From Siderastrea siderea (taxonomy: Eukaryota; Cnidaria; Anthozoa; Scleractinia; Rhizangiidae): a stretch of DNA of 64,000 bases. This document shows, in pieces, positions 10,097 through 22,672 of this stretch (its first letter is position 1; each line of letters begins with the position of its first letter). The DNA lies in the NCBI GenBank assembly GCA_964030785.1, contig OZ034971.1:18246365-18310364 (forward strand). Direction: 5' to 3'. Position numbers and translations under genes: made by a program. The notes under the pieces are model-generated. The model ran no database searches. It was given only the letters and a program-made list of their open reading frames with translations, and was not told the DNA's origin.

Positions 10097-13000
10097 ATGT
10101 TACGATCGATGAAGATCAAAGAATTAAATTCTCACATTTTGTGTGTGCTGTGTGGCGGATATTTGGTGGACGCTACGACGATTGTTGAATGCCTACATTC
10201 GTGTAAGTTTTGGGATATAAAAACCAAGTGTTAATACTACTGTCTTATTTGAGAAAAAACTCTGGAAAAAACTCTGAAAAAGCGGTTGATTTCAAATTAG
10301 GGGGGGGGGGGGTATCGTTTGGTGTTTCGTTCATGGTGTATTTTCTGGTGTCTATGGTACGTTATAATCCTTCCAATGAAACGGGTTTTCTGCCAAAAAA
10401 ATCTACTCCACCATGATAAAATGCTGTTGAATCCCCTGTTGATAATTTTAAAAACGTTTTATTTTGTTTGACTATAGTTTGTCGCAGCTGTATCGTGAAG
10501 TATCTTCAAACATCATTTCACTGTCCGGTTTGTGATGTTGAAGTCCACAAGACAAAACCTCTGCTTTATATTAGGTAAGTAGGGTATATCTGCGAAGGCT
10601 AGTAATGTTCGAAATACTTATGTTCCTATGAGATTTATCCTCTAACGTCAAAGCTTTCGGGAAACTGTTGGGGAAATAGGTTAACGGTGGTTCACTCCAA
10701 AAATAAGTTGCAATGGTATTTTTAAAAATTTTGTACAAGCATTATCTGCATCTAAGTTCATCAAAAAATAAAAGAAAAAATGACAAGAGGAGGTAACACT
10801 TGCTTTAAGCGAGTCGCACTCATTGCTCCCAGAACGTTTTTACTAGCAATGAAATATTAGACGTAATATTCTTGTCGCAGCACAACGATATTGCAGTGAA
10901 TCGATTTTAAATTGAAATTAAAACTAGGACAATTTGAGCATTTTCACTCGCTTCCTGTGAAACGCCTAACATCAGTTTGTAGTAGAATATTTCATAATTG
11001 AACAACAAAAAATCTTGAAATTTGGTTTGAGCACGGAGAGGGGTAAAGGAGGGTAATCATGCTCTTTTAAAAGAAAACGACCGTTTAGTTCCAAGCCGAG
11101 CTCAGTGTCAAAGAAATCCTGCAATCCTCTGCATGTGGGCGCCCTTGTTTGCGTGCCACTGCATCAGTCATTTCCAGCAGTGCCCCCTCCCCCCGCCCCC
11201 CTGGGCCGACTCCCGGGCAAGTGCCCCATGGCGGGGGCAAACTTGACGAACGAGCTGTTCAAATACCTTGCGGTACAGGTAAAAACATCGAGTCGACCAG
11301 CACTTCATTGAACATCTCACATGATTGGCGATAAGAACAATAAGATAACGGCACAAACAATGCCCCTATCCCTGAAGACAATGAGCAATATTGTTTTAGA
11401 ATGCCTCTGAAATTAGAGGTTCACAAGAGGTACTGGACTACTCAAAACATCAGTTGATTTCTTAGTTTCCAGGCTTACTTTCATTCTAATCAAAGCTAAA
11501 TCAGGCAAAACGAAGGCTCAAATAAATCTTATTTCTCTGTATTGCTCCAATGACCATTCTTTCTGTGGATCTACTGTCTAATTTTGTCCTCCTTAGACAA
11601 AGTTAATCACAAATTTATCGTCCTTGTCCGATGGAATTATCACTGATAGGAGGTGACAGTGCTGCGACGTGAAAATCACGAGACTCTCAAATGCCCCGGG
11701 GTAGACTAATGCCCGGCCCCCGGGATGGACAATGAGGAAAAATGCCCCACTTATGCCCGGAGGGATGAACACTGTTGGAATTGACTGATGCATAATGACG
11801 CGAGAAATAATGCACAGCAAGGATACGCAATGCAAATCAAAGGAACCGCCTTTTTAAGTCCACTTAATACAGATGTCAGGCTGTTAGCAGTCCATCCTTT
11901 TCAAGCGAGGGAGGCACGAGAAAGCGTCAAAAGCCACCCGTCTTGACTGTCCGTGAGGAAGTGCTCAAAATCTACACAGTTTTATTATTTAGGAATAAAT
12001 TGTGGTCTGTATAAAATAAAATTTGGTTGTGTTCGTTGGCCAGTTTGCCCCCTTACTGATTTAAGATCCAGACATCACGAAAAATGAATAAGGTTATGTC
12101 ACCCACAAGTTGAAACGAACGTCACCTCATCACTGCCTTATTGGATGACAAAAACATAATGTTACTTGTTTTTAACATTAGCATCTGTCTGTTTATTGTA
12201 CGGTTAGTTCACGTTGTTTGCAGGTGGATGAGAGAATTTTTCGTTTTGCGCAGGTTGAATTGCCCTATATCAGTTATGGAGGGCGTTCCTTATCAAAGGT
12301 GTCCGTTCTGCAGACTTAAGAATCCGTCTGTTTACTCACAGTTGATAAAGCAGGTTCTACTGTACATAAAAAGTTCGCTCAAGTTATTCGTGCATGTACA
12401 GACCTGCTCATAAAAGTTAATTTCTTCCTCTTTCAGACCTGACCGAACTCTCCAAGAGATAGTCTACAAACTTGTACCAGGCCTCTATCAAGGTACACGG
12501 TAGTATTTTGTAACTTCATCCTCGATCGATCTCTCTTCTCTCTGCCCCCCCTCTTTGGAGCAAGGGAGGACGGCAAGAAGAGAGACCCCCCCGAACAATG
12601 TTATATATGGTAGCCTTTGACAAAGAAGAGGGTACATGGCCAATCAGAATCTTTCCGCTAGGTTGTTTGCATATGAAGGTTGCTTTGGGTGACCAAAAAT
12701 TCTCGCATGTTCACGCAAATAACCCCCAAGATGCAAAAATGTTATTTCTATGATGCGCTCGTGCCAGTATCAGTGTATAGAATATTGAAACCTGGCGTGG
12801 AATTCTGATGGACGGCCAAATGTCAGTCCCACGCATACAGCACGGTATGTGTGCGAATGTGATTTTAGTCACGGCCAGAAACGTCTGTTTGGCAACGCTC
12901 GTTGTAACCGTACTTCAGCCATTTTGATAGTATAGAGGGAACACACTGCTTTATAATGTATGAAGCATCACCCAAACATATTCAACATTTCTATCCAACA

Positions 13001-14971
13001 CCTTTCAACACTTTTGAATGCGGCAAGTGAAACGTGTTTGAGAACCCTGTTGAATGATATTAAATGATTCTGAAGGACGGTAATGATGTTGTATGGTGTT
13101 GAACAAAGTTTGATTGCCATCAAACATTCGTACAATAAAGTTGTATTCAACAGTGCTGGAAATGTTTTCTGAGCTTATCTGTATCTTCCAGGTGGGATAT
13201 CGCGTCACATAGCCTAAACAGTGTGTCGAATTTTTTTTGCTACGCGTTATGCCAATTTTTTTTCACGTCTATATATTATATCCAATAGAAAAATCCTTTC
13301 ATGTACCCAGGTGAATTAAAGCGTCGACATGATTTTGACGAAAAAGAAAGAGAAGAGAATATCTCAACAGGTAAATTTTGAAATGATTCAGTGTAAAATT
13401 ATTTAGTATCATGGGCTAGTGAGCGAATTTTAGCTCTGAGTAGAAACTCTTTGAGCGCTTAATCTTCCGATAGATATTAGAAATTGAAACTTTTCAAGAG
13501 TTCTCCGTAAAGGCAGAGATCGTGAATTTACATTATTTCTAGGATTCGGCTTAGCGCGCGCCTGACTATCTAAGATTATGACTCCAACCAAAACGTCGTT
13601 GGGAGTGGACGGTGCTTTCAGGTCGTGTTTTAAAGCATTTTATATGAATCCAAGTTCTCCCTCTTTCTACTACAATGGTAGGGAGGCTGCATAAGGTGTT
13701 TGTTTTTTATTTGATAAATATCAATACAGTAACCACTAACTAGGACAACTGAGTGTATCAAACTAAACACAAAAAGCAATAAATCCATGAAATAAATACA
13801 AAAAAATAAATTACATGGTTTTAAATGTAAGTTGATGCGCGCGCACTAAATGAATGGCTGAGGAAGGAACCTCTCCCAGCAAGATTTCGTGGAGCAGATC
13901 TTGACGCTTTTGGGACATTGTTAATTTGCTGATATTGTTTAAAATAGCCTGCGTGTCGTCAGGGAAGAGGAGGCACATTCAGGAGGATATAAGGCAATCA
14001 TAACTGACGTGTTTTCTTTCCTTGTTTGTCTCTAGAGGAAAATGGAGCTGCCAGTGTAAATAAGGATGAAAAACAGGTTGAGATGAAAGATCCAGTTTAT
14101 ATAACATTAGAATATTACAGGTAAAGGTTTATTATTATAAGAAATCAAACTTTCAGTGCTTATCTGTTACTTATCATTGAACTGTGGAATATTCTTGGCT
14201 AAATTTCATTTATTTTTGCTCTTTCTTCATAGACGAAAGAGAAACTGGATGGAAAAACAGGTATTCCGAGATATTTATGTGTGTTTTATCCACGTTTGTC
14301 AGTTTTGTGACTGACATGTGTTTTTCCTTAGATCTTCCCGACTCGTTATCTCCGATGTCCTTCTGCAGTAACCGTTAACGTGTTAAAGAGATTTCTTGTC
14401 ATGAAGTTCGCCATTCCCAACACACACCAGGTTGTGTAATGTTCTCTTTTCATTTTTCTTTTTATCTGTACTTGACCTTGGTAAATCTAGACATTGCAAA
14501 CAGGTGTAGTGGTTAGAGTTAGCTTGTCAGTTTAGCCTGAGGATGGACCACCCATGGAGCATCTGAAGTGCCAGTTTGAAGGGAGCCTCTCACGCAGACG
14601 TCCTTAGTGCCCTTCGCGCAATCCATTTCTCTCTGCTAGTTTGAAGGCGAAAGTGTTTTTTGTTCTGCTTAAGATTTTGTGACTTTGAATTTCCTATTGC
14701 TATTCCCCAATTCCGAAATGGTCAGTCCAGTCTTGTCCTAGGTGTCTTCGGTTACTACAATCAAACACAGCGTTGGCATTTCCCGTTGTTGGGATCGAGC
14801 TTGGGATCAGACAGTTTTCAGCGTCGGGGTTCAACGGAAACAAAGTCGAGAGAAAGTTCTGGGAAGTTGTGAGTGTGTTTGTTATCAATTGGGAACCGTT
14901 ATACATGTTTATGTTTTTTGGAGATAATCCAGGTAGATGGAGCTAAGTAACTCTTTCAGAACATTAGGTGA

Positions 14972-15051
<80 letters not shown>

Positions 15052-17396
15052 TTGTTAATTTATATTGCGCTATTTAACATAAATATGATCAAGAGCGCAT
15101 TACATCAGAGTATCTGAATGAAGATTTTAGTGAATAGTTTGAAACTAGAGATCTTGCTGTAATTAGTGTTTGTCTTAGTGGGTGTAGTCCTGGAGAAGGA
15201 CTGTTGTTGGTGACAGTAACAACTTGTGCGGAAGTCATAACTAGAGTCAAAGGGAATTGCGTATTGTAAGTTGATGGTAGTATTTATAATATGGTTATTA
15301 CCCTGATTGGCAATCAATTTAGTCACGGTGTTATTGGTTGTCTGTCCGTTAAGCCACGACTGGTTGTTGGAAGATTAAGACGTGAATGGTGCGTTTCTGT
15401 TTGCTTTCAACAATGTGATTGCAATCCTGGTTGTTTGAAGTTTTCTGTTAGTTGGAATAAAACGCACCATCTGGTGGAAAGTGGATTCATCGGAAAGTGA
15501 ATTCATTTACCGATTCTAATGACCCGTCTGCGTGCGCGTACATGGGATTTTTTTGTCACAGTGTAAGATTGGCTTGTCTCCAAATGGAACAGGTAAGTTC
15601 CAGTTGGAGAACTCTCGCTAACGACATGGGGATGGATAAACAGAAAACCGTTCTTCTGCTAGATTCTTTTGAGTCGGTAATTTTGACTTTTGTTTTTCTC
15701 TCTTTAGGTCGAGGTAATCCGCTGTGATGAAATATTGCCTGGTCACCTGACAATGACCGAAGTATCCCAGATATATGGACTCTACGCTAAGGTAATAGAA
15801 TGCACATTCCTCAGTTCAATAACTTTACCTGTAGACATCTGCTTTTCCAGCCACTGATAATTAACCATCGATACTTGTGAATGGATTGAGTGGAATGTTT
15901 TAGAAGGAGGGATTCTATTTAGTTGAAATGCCAAAGCTAACTTTCTAGTCTGACGCGTCCGTTCAAACTAGTTTTTAGAGTGCAAAAGAAACTCCAAAGT
16001 GTCACCAAGCTCTCGAACTACACTTCCATAATTAAGATGGTGTTCACTTATAAAATAATCATTAGATTGTTTCATAAATGCTAAAAAAAATTTGTTTTTC
16101 CTCACGGGATTGCTGTATTAGAACTTGTCAAAAAAGCATACGTGCACACTGTATTAACAGCTCTTCAAAGGAAGAGAAGCTTAGGGACCGATTACATGAT
16201 CCGGGCTGGCTCGGTAGAAGGGCTGGTTCTGTCTGCCGAGATGACTGTTCAGCCCGGTATTACATGAGGTGGGCCAGCCCGCCTGCGGCTAAATTTAGAA
16301 GCTGTCGTGTGAAAAGGTGGCTACATCAAAAAGCATGAATCAAGTGTTTTTATTCTCGCTAATCCATTGTTTTGGCGTATCATTTTCAGTTTTACGTAGC
16401 TTTATGGTCCGATAAACCTTTGTGTTATATAGAAAGAGAAATATCGATCTTCTGGTGAGCCATTTTGCTCTGAAGCGAAATTTAGTGACGGGAAAGTGTT
16501 GTCCCGGCTAGCCGGGCTGGCCCGGCAATCGCGATTACATGATAAATTTTCAGCCCGGCTAGCCGGGATCCCGGCATCGCGATGCCGGGATCCCAGCCAG
16601 CCGGGCTGAGAATTTTCCATGTAACCGCGAAGTTGATTTTTAGTGTGTTTCACAGACTTGCCGAGATCCCGGCAAACCGAGCCAGCTGAGCCAGCCCGCC
16701 TCATGTAATCGGCCCCTTAGAAGTGGAGACAACCTTGTAAAATACCACTGTTTATTGTAACAGATTTGTGACTCTGACTCCGTGCTGTTTTGAACATTCT
16801 CGCATTTTCTTAAATAAATGCCATCGAGAACTCCTCGCGGCGACTGAGTGGCGTAATGCAGTAGCAGGGATGTAGCCAGTATTTGAGAAAGCACGTTCAG
16901 TATCACTGGATCACGGGCTACCGTGAGCAACTCAACTAGGACTTTGTACAAACAGGACACAAATGTACAGGTTGAGGTATATAAATAGCCGTCCATAACA
17001 ATGTCATAGCCAAGCAAATGGACCCTGGACCGGCTATTAATCTACCATCAAGAGAACTTCATTACATTTTGATCCTTTTCATAGTCTTTTTTAGATCTGG
17101 AATACACCTTCCTTGAAGTAGCAACGGATGAACCAGCAAGACTTGAAAATAAAAACTTTGTCGTCATTCCACAAAAGAAGGTCAAAAGAAAGAAAAAGAG
17201 AAAGAAGGAAATGACTGAAATAAAAACAGAACAAACAACCAGCGAAGAAACTGCTCGACCAGCATGTAAACTTGCGAAGTTTGTAAAGTGCCACGTTGAA
17301 CCGGTCTCACAAAATGACGTTTTACCGACATTTCCAGACAGTCCACCAAGTTTTGATAACGTGCCCTGCGCGACACAGATTGAATCTCCCGCGTGA
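10097..17396 (+). CDS. BMI1: BMI1/MEL-18-class Polycomb RING finger protein, paralogue A (nine exons, complete)
   Basis: Exons: 10097-10202, 10478-10574, 12437-12492, 13311-13370, 14036-14120, 14233-14260, 14332-14430, 15708-15791, 17085-17396. All junctions are GT-AG and the frame stays open to TGA, giving 308 residues. The C3HC4 RING has Cys16, Cys19, Cys32, His34, Cys37, Cys40, Cys51 and Cys54. [14 protein letters not shown] and [12 protein letters not shown] are characteristic of the BMI1/MEL-18 (PCGF2/4) class rather than PCGF1, 3 or 5. [14 protein letters not shown] follows, then a charged linker and a RAWUL domain at about 149-218. A lysine-rich nuclear signal lies at 236-246 and a conserved [11 protein letters not shown] at 285-295. 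In PRC1 such proteins pair with RING1-type E3 ligases to ubiquitinate histone H2A. The start is chosen because TAG lies in frame 30 nt upstream and Met falls a few residues before the RING, as in BMI1. The exact class was not tested by phylogeny. Confidence 0.93.
10575..12436 (+). other. Intron 2 of BMI1-class gene A
   Basis: A 1.86-kb intron. It contains GC-rich stretches around 11160-11240 and 11690-11770 that share tgccccnnnngcccgg-like words and may be two ends of one degenerate repeat; I could not define its ends. No coding sequence seen. Confidence 0.4.
12970..13165. repeat. Dispersed repeat rich in ttcaacan/tgttgaa words (intron 3)
   Basis: Contains ccctgttgaatga, gattctgaaggacggtaatg, gtttgattgccatcaaac and ttgtattcaacagt. 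The same succession of words recurs at 42400-42590 inside intron 1 of the paralogue, and a looser relative lies at 24290-24480. The many paired ttcaac/gttgaa words can fold back. Different introns are involved, so these are independent insertions and not inherited from the gene duplication. Confidence 0.6.
14976..15050 (+). repeat. (AAT)n microsatellite in intron 7 of gene A
   Basis: About 25 uninterrupted AAT units. Confidence 0.97.
16184..16716. mobile_element. PIF/Harbinger-like MITE in intron 8 of gene A, TTA duplication
   Basis: The left end GGGACCGATTACATGA and the right end, read inwards, GGGGCCGATTACATGA are inverted repeats. TTA flanks both sides (16181-16183 and 16717-16719). GG-type ends with a TWA target duplication are the PIF/Harbinger signature. 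The 533-bp interior is full of smaller palindromes such as cccggctagccggg and a perfect gggatcccggcatcgcgatgccgggatccc-type hairpin near 16567-16596. No transposase is encoded. Confidence 0.8.
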
Positions 17397-17734
17397 CGTC
17401 ACGTGATCACTGAGCAAGTGGCCGATTGATAGGCAGTCAGAAACTCTAAGTGTACATGAGATATATTCCCGTCTGGAATGAGATGAAGGATTGCCCATGT
17501 GTGTTCACAGTGTGTTTCTTGGTGCTGCGGACACTGCTGGTTATAGCTATTGTGTTTGGTGCACGTTTATTTGGAGTCTTTTGGCTTCCTTCAAAATGAT
17601 GATCGCAACACGAACAAAGAACCGTCTGTTCTAGATACCAAGACTACGAAGAAACGGTGACGCAGAGAAAGCCGGGCATACAAAGCAAGAAACAAAAATA
17701 TTCTGAGGAAACAAACAAACGAGCAAACAAAAAC

Positions 17735-17740
17735 AATAAA
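17735..17740 (+). terminator. Possible poly(A) signal of gene A
   Basis: AATAAA, about 340 nt after the stop codon of gene A. It is the first canonical hexamer I noticed downstream. No transcript evidence is available. Confidence 0.4.
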
Positions 17741-18284
17741 AACTACACGGAAACAACAGATAATTGCGCCGCCATTTTTTTTGCTTTGCGCATCGCCGGT
17801 TTTACATCGTTTACCATAGCCTTAAGGACAGTGGGTCCAAATAGAGAGATATTTTTTCAAAGGTTATGACTATTGAGAAAAAACAGATCTTAGCAGGACC
17901 TATTGGAATCTATGAAGAAAAATATGGGCAACCAGGCATTTTTCAGAGATAATTAAGCAACCATAATTCTAAAAAGCTTTAAAATACAAATCTTGTATGT
18001 CACTTTCTTTCCACATTTAAGCTAAATTATCTCTGAAAAATGCGTGGTTACTCTAAATTTTCTTTTTGGATTCTGCCGTCCTTAATCTTACAACAGGCTA
18101 GGATTGTGGCTGAATGACACTGAAACAATTGTAATGTGCCAAACTGATAATAAATTAAGAGATTACTCTGAAGTATGCACAATCAATGCCCAAAGAATAA
18201 AGGGAAAAAAGTGAATAATATAAAATAAAGCTTCGAATTTTTATAAAAATTTAAGTTCTGTGCAATGATTTATAATTTACAAAT
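17741..18284. other. No gene seen
   Basis: AT-rich intergenic sequence downstream of gene A. The phrase atctctgaaaaatgc has a reverse-complement partner near 17939-17950, suggesting a small degenerate inverted repeat. Confidence 0.35.
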
Positions 18285-18611
18285 AAAAAAAACAAAACCT
18301 TATTTTGTTCTGTGATAAAGCACGCAAGGAAGTGACGAGAGCACGAAAGAAGTGTAGGGTGAACATGAGCCACAGGCGAGTGCTTCTCCCTACGTCTTGA
18401 GTAGCACGGTTTTGTCTAATTTATTTGCTTTAAATTGCAAGAAAACAAGTTTTATTCATAACTTCCAAGCGCGTGCAAGAAAGGTTTTCAGCTTGCCAGC
18501 GCGCGCAGAATGGAGTCACGGGTTACTCCGTGCATCTGTACTCTGATAAAGCACTCTGTCTCAACCAATCAAGCGCGCGTTTTATCGAAACTTTATTATA
18601 AAAGCACATAA
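18285..18611. repeat. Uninterrupted copy of the 3.9-5.7 kb dispersed repeat
   Basis: Starts with ttctgtgataaagcacgcaa-type sequence and ends gcgcgttttatcgaaacttt followed by attataaaagcac. It represents the empty site for the hAT-like element at 4560-5617, because gcatctgtactctgataa is continuous here. It lacks the extra inverted flanks seen in the 3861-4388 palindrome. Confidence 0.75.
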
Positions 18612-20277
18612 CCGACTGCTATCGTTAGGTCCGCGCCCATAATACACCTTCGTGAATACAGACAAGTGTAGGCGTGAAAGAAAGATGAAGTCAAAACAGT
18701 GTTTTTGCGTAGGGGCTGGCGACCGACACTTGTGTGTATGGCGGAGACTGAGTTGCCCTTGGAATTGGAAATTGTAATTCCTTCAAATTTGTAAATTCTT
18801 GGCCTAGCAGTTTTGTTTTTTTTAAAAACATTAGATTTACACAAGGGTTTCGATACTTTACTCTTTCATTGTCGACTTTCCTGGCCTTTAGCTTAAAATT
18901 CATTACAGCCTTTTGAAAATTCAAAGAGATAAATGAAATTCCTTCTTAATGTTTTGTTTACATACATACATATACATACATACTTTATTGTATAGCTCCC
19001 TCTTGGGGGCTCTTCCGCCACTGGATTAGTGGTGTAATTGCGCTTTTGAACAAGCGGGACCTGGAAATGATTGAATGAGTCTTCTTCGCGCGCGCTGCTT
19101 CGTAACTGACGTATTGTGACGTCGAACAGTCACTTCACACTTGTCGCGAGACAAACGAGACGTTGCTTTTCGTGAGAAGTAGAATCGTTTTAATCATTAT
19201 AAGAATGAAAATTGCAATCACTGTGTTGACACGGCTCCATCTTGAATACAATTTCACATAAACTGCTAAGTGGAAAGAATCTACTTTTCAATGCAGCGGT
19301 AAGTGTTAAATTCTACTTTGGCACTTTCTGTAGTTCTGCAATATTTTAAATAGTCAATGCTCGACCAGTTTCAATATTCGATACCAGGAACTGCGCATCA
19401 CAAGGGAAGAACTACGACAATTATCCTTTTCAGATAAGATCGCTATGCTTTTTATTTTGGTCTCAATCTAGAAATTCTGGAAGTAAAGTTCGTTCATTGG
19501 TTGCAATGGTCAAGCGGGCCGTTGTAATCAAACAATCTTCTGTTGTCATGGTAAGAACTACACTTGGTTTGCGCGTGCATTTCATGTGTAAAATATTTCA
19601 GTTTTGTTAAAGCGCGCATCATCCGGTACATACTTGCGTATTTTAATGGTGTGTGTTGGGAATAATTAAAATTTATAACGCGGCCTTTCCATTCAAATAC
19701 AATCAAAAGCGCGTTACAACAATGCCAAAAATGTAAGTAAACACTGGCAAAATTTAAGTAAAATAAGAAATACGCTATGTATAAAAATATTCTACATATT
19801 AAAAGCAATTTTAAAAAGATGCGTTTTACGCAGAAAGAAAGAGCACACTAGAAACGTGAATATGTACGCTAAAGGCTCTAATGTGGCAAACGATGCCTGG
19901 TACCAGTACCACCAGATTGACTTTAACAATGCGTTAATTATCGACAAAGCTGATTATCATCTGCCCTCGTTGATCCTTTGGCTTCTCTGAGTTTTCATTC
20001 ACTTGGACCCAAATCTTTTCACTTCTAAACGAAAAGTGATCGCTAATATACTTGGACTGAATATGAACGCTAAGTTCGATCGTCAGGAGATCATTACGCA
20101 TGAGTAGCGATATCGCTTGGACTACGTTAAGATCAATCATTGACTTGAGCTATCATCGTACATTACATTTTAGCAGTTAGCCGGTACATTTTAAAAAGCC
20201 CCATGAGTTTTTACCTCTGACAAAGTGCGATGAAAGGGTTATCCCGCTATTCAACCGCGGTTTCACATCATCAACCT
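18612..20277. other. No gene seen; possible untranslated exon or promoter near 19090-19310
   Basis: Mostly AT-rich sequence. Around 19100-19130 there are two CRE-like words (ctgacgtatt and gtgacgtcga). A consensus-like donor, gcagcg followed by gtaagtg, lies at about 19299. This could be a promoter with a non-coding first exon on the plus strand, but there is no coding frame. A catacatacata-type short repeat lies at 18960-18982. Confidence 0.25.
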
Positions 20278-20955
20278 GGGGTCAATTTAATAATTATTAA
20301 AAGAAACTACACTTGTTATTACACGTGTAAACTCCAACTTGTAAATACAAGAATTTAATAAAAGAATTTTCTACTCTGGAACTTACAGTTTACACGTGTA
20401 GCACAAGTCAGATACAAGAGTAAATTACAATTGTAGCCCTAAAATTGTAAACTGGAATGCACTTGTAGGTTACAAGTGTACAATCCAATCTCTCTGCTTT
20501 AATCTATGCTAACATCTACTCTAATCGCAGGTTTATTAATTCCAAATTCCGTTTTTAATAGCCGCCTTTCCTCAAAATTCCTAGGTTGCCGGATATTAGA
20601 TGCCTCAGCAGCTCGTCGAGTTCTTCTTTGCTAGGGGAAAACATATTTTGTCACAAAAATACGCTTTTTACAAGATGTACCCAATGTCTACAAGTGACAT
20701 GTGACTTGTAATTTGCACTTGTGATTTACAAGTTGGACTCTTGTAAAAATGCAGCTAATCGGACTCTTGTAAAAGTTTTATTAAATTTGATACTTACCAT
20801 ATTTTACACGTGTAGCGCTACACCTGTTATTACAAGTCGGACACTTGTAACTTGGACTTGTAACGATGTTTATTAAACTCGTTTTCGTCTGCACTTGTAA
20901 ATACAATGGTCCGACTTGTAAATTACAAGTGTAACGGTTTTATTGAATTGACCCC
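20278..20955. mobile_element. MITE composed of repeated ACAAGTGTAA-like words
   Basis: The ends are inverted: GGGTCAATTTAATAA on the left and, read inwards, GGGTCAATTCAATAA on the right. CTG flanks both sides. The interior is almost entirely permutations of ttacaagt, acacgtgtaa and acttgtaa on both strands, giving an unusual multi-hairpin element of about 680 bp. The superfamily is unclear; a 3-bp duplication would fit a Harbinger-type element, but CTG is not the usual TWA. Confidence 0.7.
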
Positions 20956-21065
20956 TGCTTTCCTTTTTTCCGGTTAAAAACTTCAAAAATATACAATACT
21001 TGAACCAGCAACCCATAAGGACTTGAAACGTGTAACTCGCGTATGCAGGTTTTGAACGATGCTCG

Positions 21066-21278
21066 TAATAGTCCATTTTACAGTTGCGTGCTTAGTGACC
21101 TGGCCTTTGAGTGGAAGCGAGGCTGGAGTTGACCTTGTTTTGATACAAACCCACCTGCTTTTCATATGTAACTACAACCTACGTTAGCAGGAGGGTTTGT
21201 ATCAAAACAGGTCAACTCCAGCCTTACTTCCACTCAAAGGACAGGTCACTAAGTATACAACTGTAAAATGGACTATTA
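21066..21278. mobile_element. Foldback MITE with about 90-bp arms
   Basis: The left end TAATAGTCCATTTTACAGTT returns as the reverse complement at the right end. The arms run through gtgacctg, ttgagtggaag and gttttgatacaaaccc to a loop near 21165. The two arms differ at only a few positions. Confidence 0.85.
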
Positions 21279-21380
21279 TTCATTTTCGCCATATTTGGAA
21301 CATGAAAAGAAAGAAAAATTAATCAATCTTCGTGAACGACGCGACGTAATTTTACACCGAGTTCGCGCGCTTGCTCAAAA

Positions 21381-21485
21381 ATGGCCGTCACACTGCGGAA
21401 AAAGAAGCCGAAAAAGCTTTCAAATGTTGGAACGACAAAGCTAAGAGAAATACTGGTTTCGAAGACCGAGCAGGAAATTTTTTAA
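21381..21485 (+). CDS. Short coding-like frame, unrecognised
   Basis: ATG in a good context (caaaaATGG) opens 34 residues starting MAVTLRKKKPKKLSNV and containing KLREILVSKTEQE. It is Lys-rich and does not look like random AT-rich sequence. It lies just after a CpG-rich stretch (gacgcgacgtaatttt, gttcgcgcgc). It may be a first exon or a short peptide, but no donor lies before its stop. I do not recognise it. Confidence 0.25.
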   Translation: MAVTLRKKKPKKLSNVGTTKLREILVSKTEQEIF

Positions 21486-22048
21486 GGCAACAAAATTGGT
21501 AATTGAAACAACATGGAGCAAACCACTGGGGTTAGAAGGAGATCAGACTGCGAAACCAACCCAAACTAGTCTAGCTTTGTGTTTACCATTTCTTTAACCG
21601 TCGCACTATCAACAAATGTTCACAAAAGGTAGGATTTATACGCTGGAAAACGTTTAACACCAAAATATCAAGACATGATACAAAAATAAAACAGTAAAAT
21701 TGAAGAGAACCGTTTAATAATGTTAAAGTGTCAATGCACGTTTTCGGTGATTCACTACCAAAATCAAGCTAAATAAGCTGAATAAGTACTGACAACCAGA
21801 AAGGACGAGATTTTCTTCGGCTATATACTACGCAAAATAACATTGTTTTACCTGCAGTCGATGTAGCTCTGAGTTCAAGCAGCTCCAAATGTTCAAGTAA
21901 AGAGAATATAATGCAAAATAAGTCGAATGATCGCTTTCCCAGGTGTAATTGATTCACTGTTGTTTTGCCACATCCTGTCCGAGGCCTCTGAACCTGGAAC
22001 CACTACGTTTGTGTTCTCCATCTACAGTGCTGAAATCCCAGTATCACA

Positions 22049-22260
22049 CAGCTTCAATCCGCTTTGGACGATGAATACAACAATTTCTCAGGAAACATCA
22101 AACCATCTGTACCATCTGTTGAAGCCAATGATTGGAAGACTTTTTGGAAAAATTACCCTCGGATATCTCGGACGTTCACTTTGGAGCAGTTTCATTGATC
22201 CACTCAGCTCTGCAAAGAAAGGTTGCAAAACTTCGCAAGGTTTTGGCGCCTTTTTCTTTC
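22049..22260 (+). pseudogene. Coding-like fragment with probable frameshift, unrecognised
   Basis: One frame reads QLQSALDDEYNNF and continues to PSVPSVEANDW, then loses coding character and stops. From that point the +1 frame reads EDFLEKLPSDISDVHFGAV and continues LIHSALQRKVAKLRK. Joined, they look like one amphipathic, charged protein segment broken by a single frameshift. It could also be two exons wrongly read as continuous. No family recognised. Confidence 0.3.
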
Positions 22261-22578
22261 AGTCATGTGATCGATTATTTTTCGTTTTTTCTCTTTCTCG
22301 TTTTTTCCCTCGTTTTTTTCTTGATTTTTATGGTCACTAGTGATTGAGTTTTGAATCAACTGCACATTCATATTTTTCAAATTTCAACGGAAGGCAAATA
22401 AACTGCGACATCCCCCCGAAAAAATACTATTTAGCCTGCAGCTCACAACTCTTGTGTGGACTGGAGCAAGGGGTTTCCAAATATGGTACTTAGAAAAATG
22501 AATATTCAGGAGCATTGAATGGGAGTTACACGTTTCAACTCCTTATGAGTTTCTGTTTGAACTTAATTCGTCTAATCC

Positions 22579-22672
22579 AAACAGAACCCGTGGAGGTGGA
22601 GGCGGAGGGAAATAAAATTGAGGAGGAGGAGAAGAAAGAGGGAAATAAAATTGTGGAGGAGGAGGAGGAGGG
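22579..22672 (+). repeat. Purine-rich GGA/GAA low-complexity tract
   Basis: Imperfect repeats of ggaggagga with two copies of gggaaataaaatt. Confidence 0.8.
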
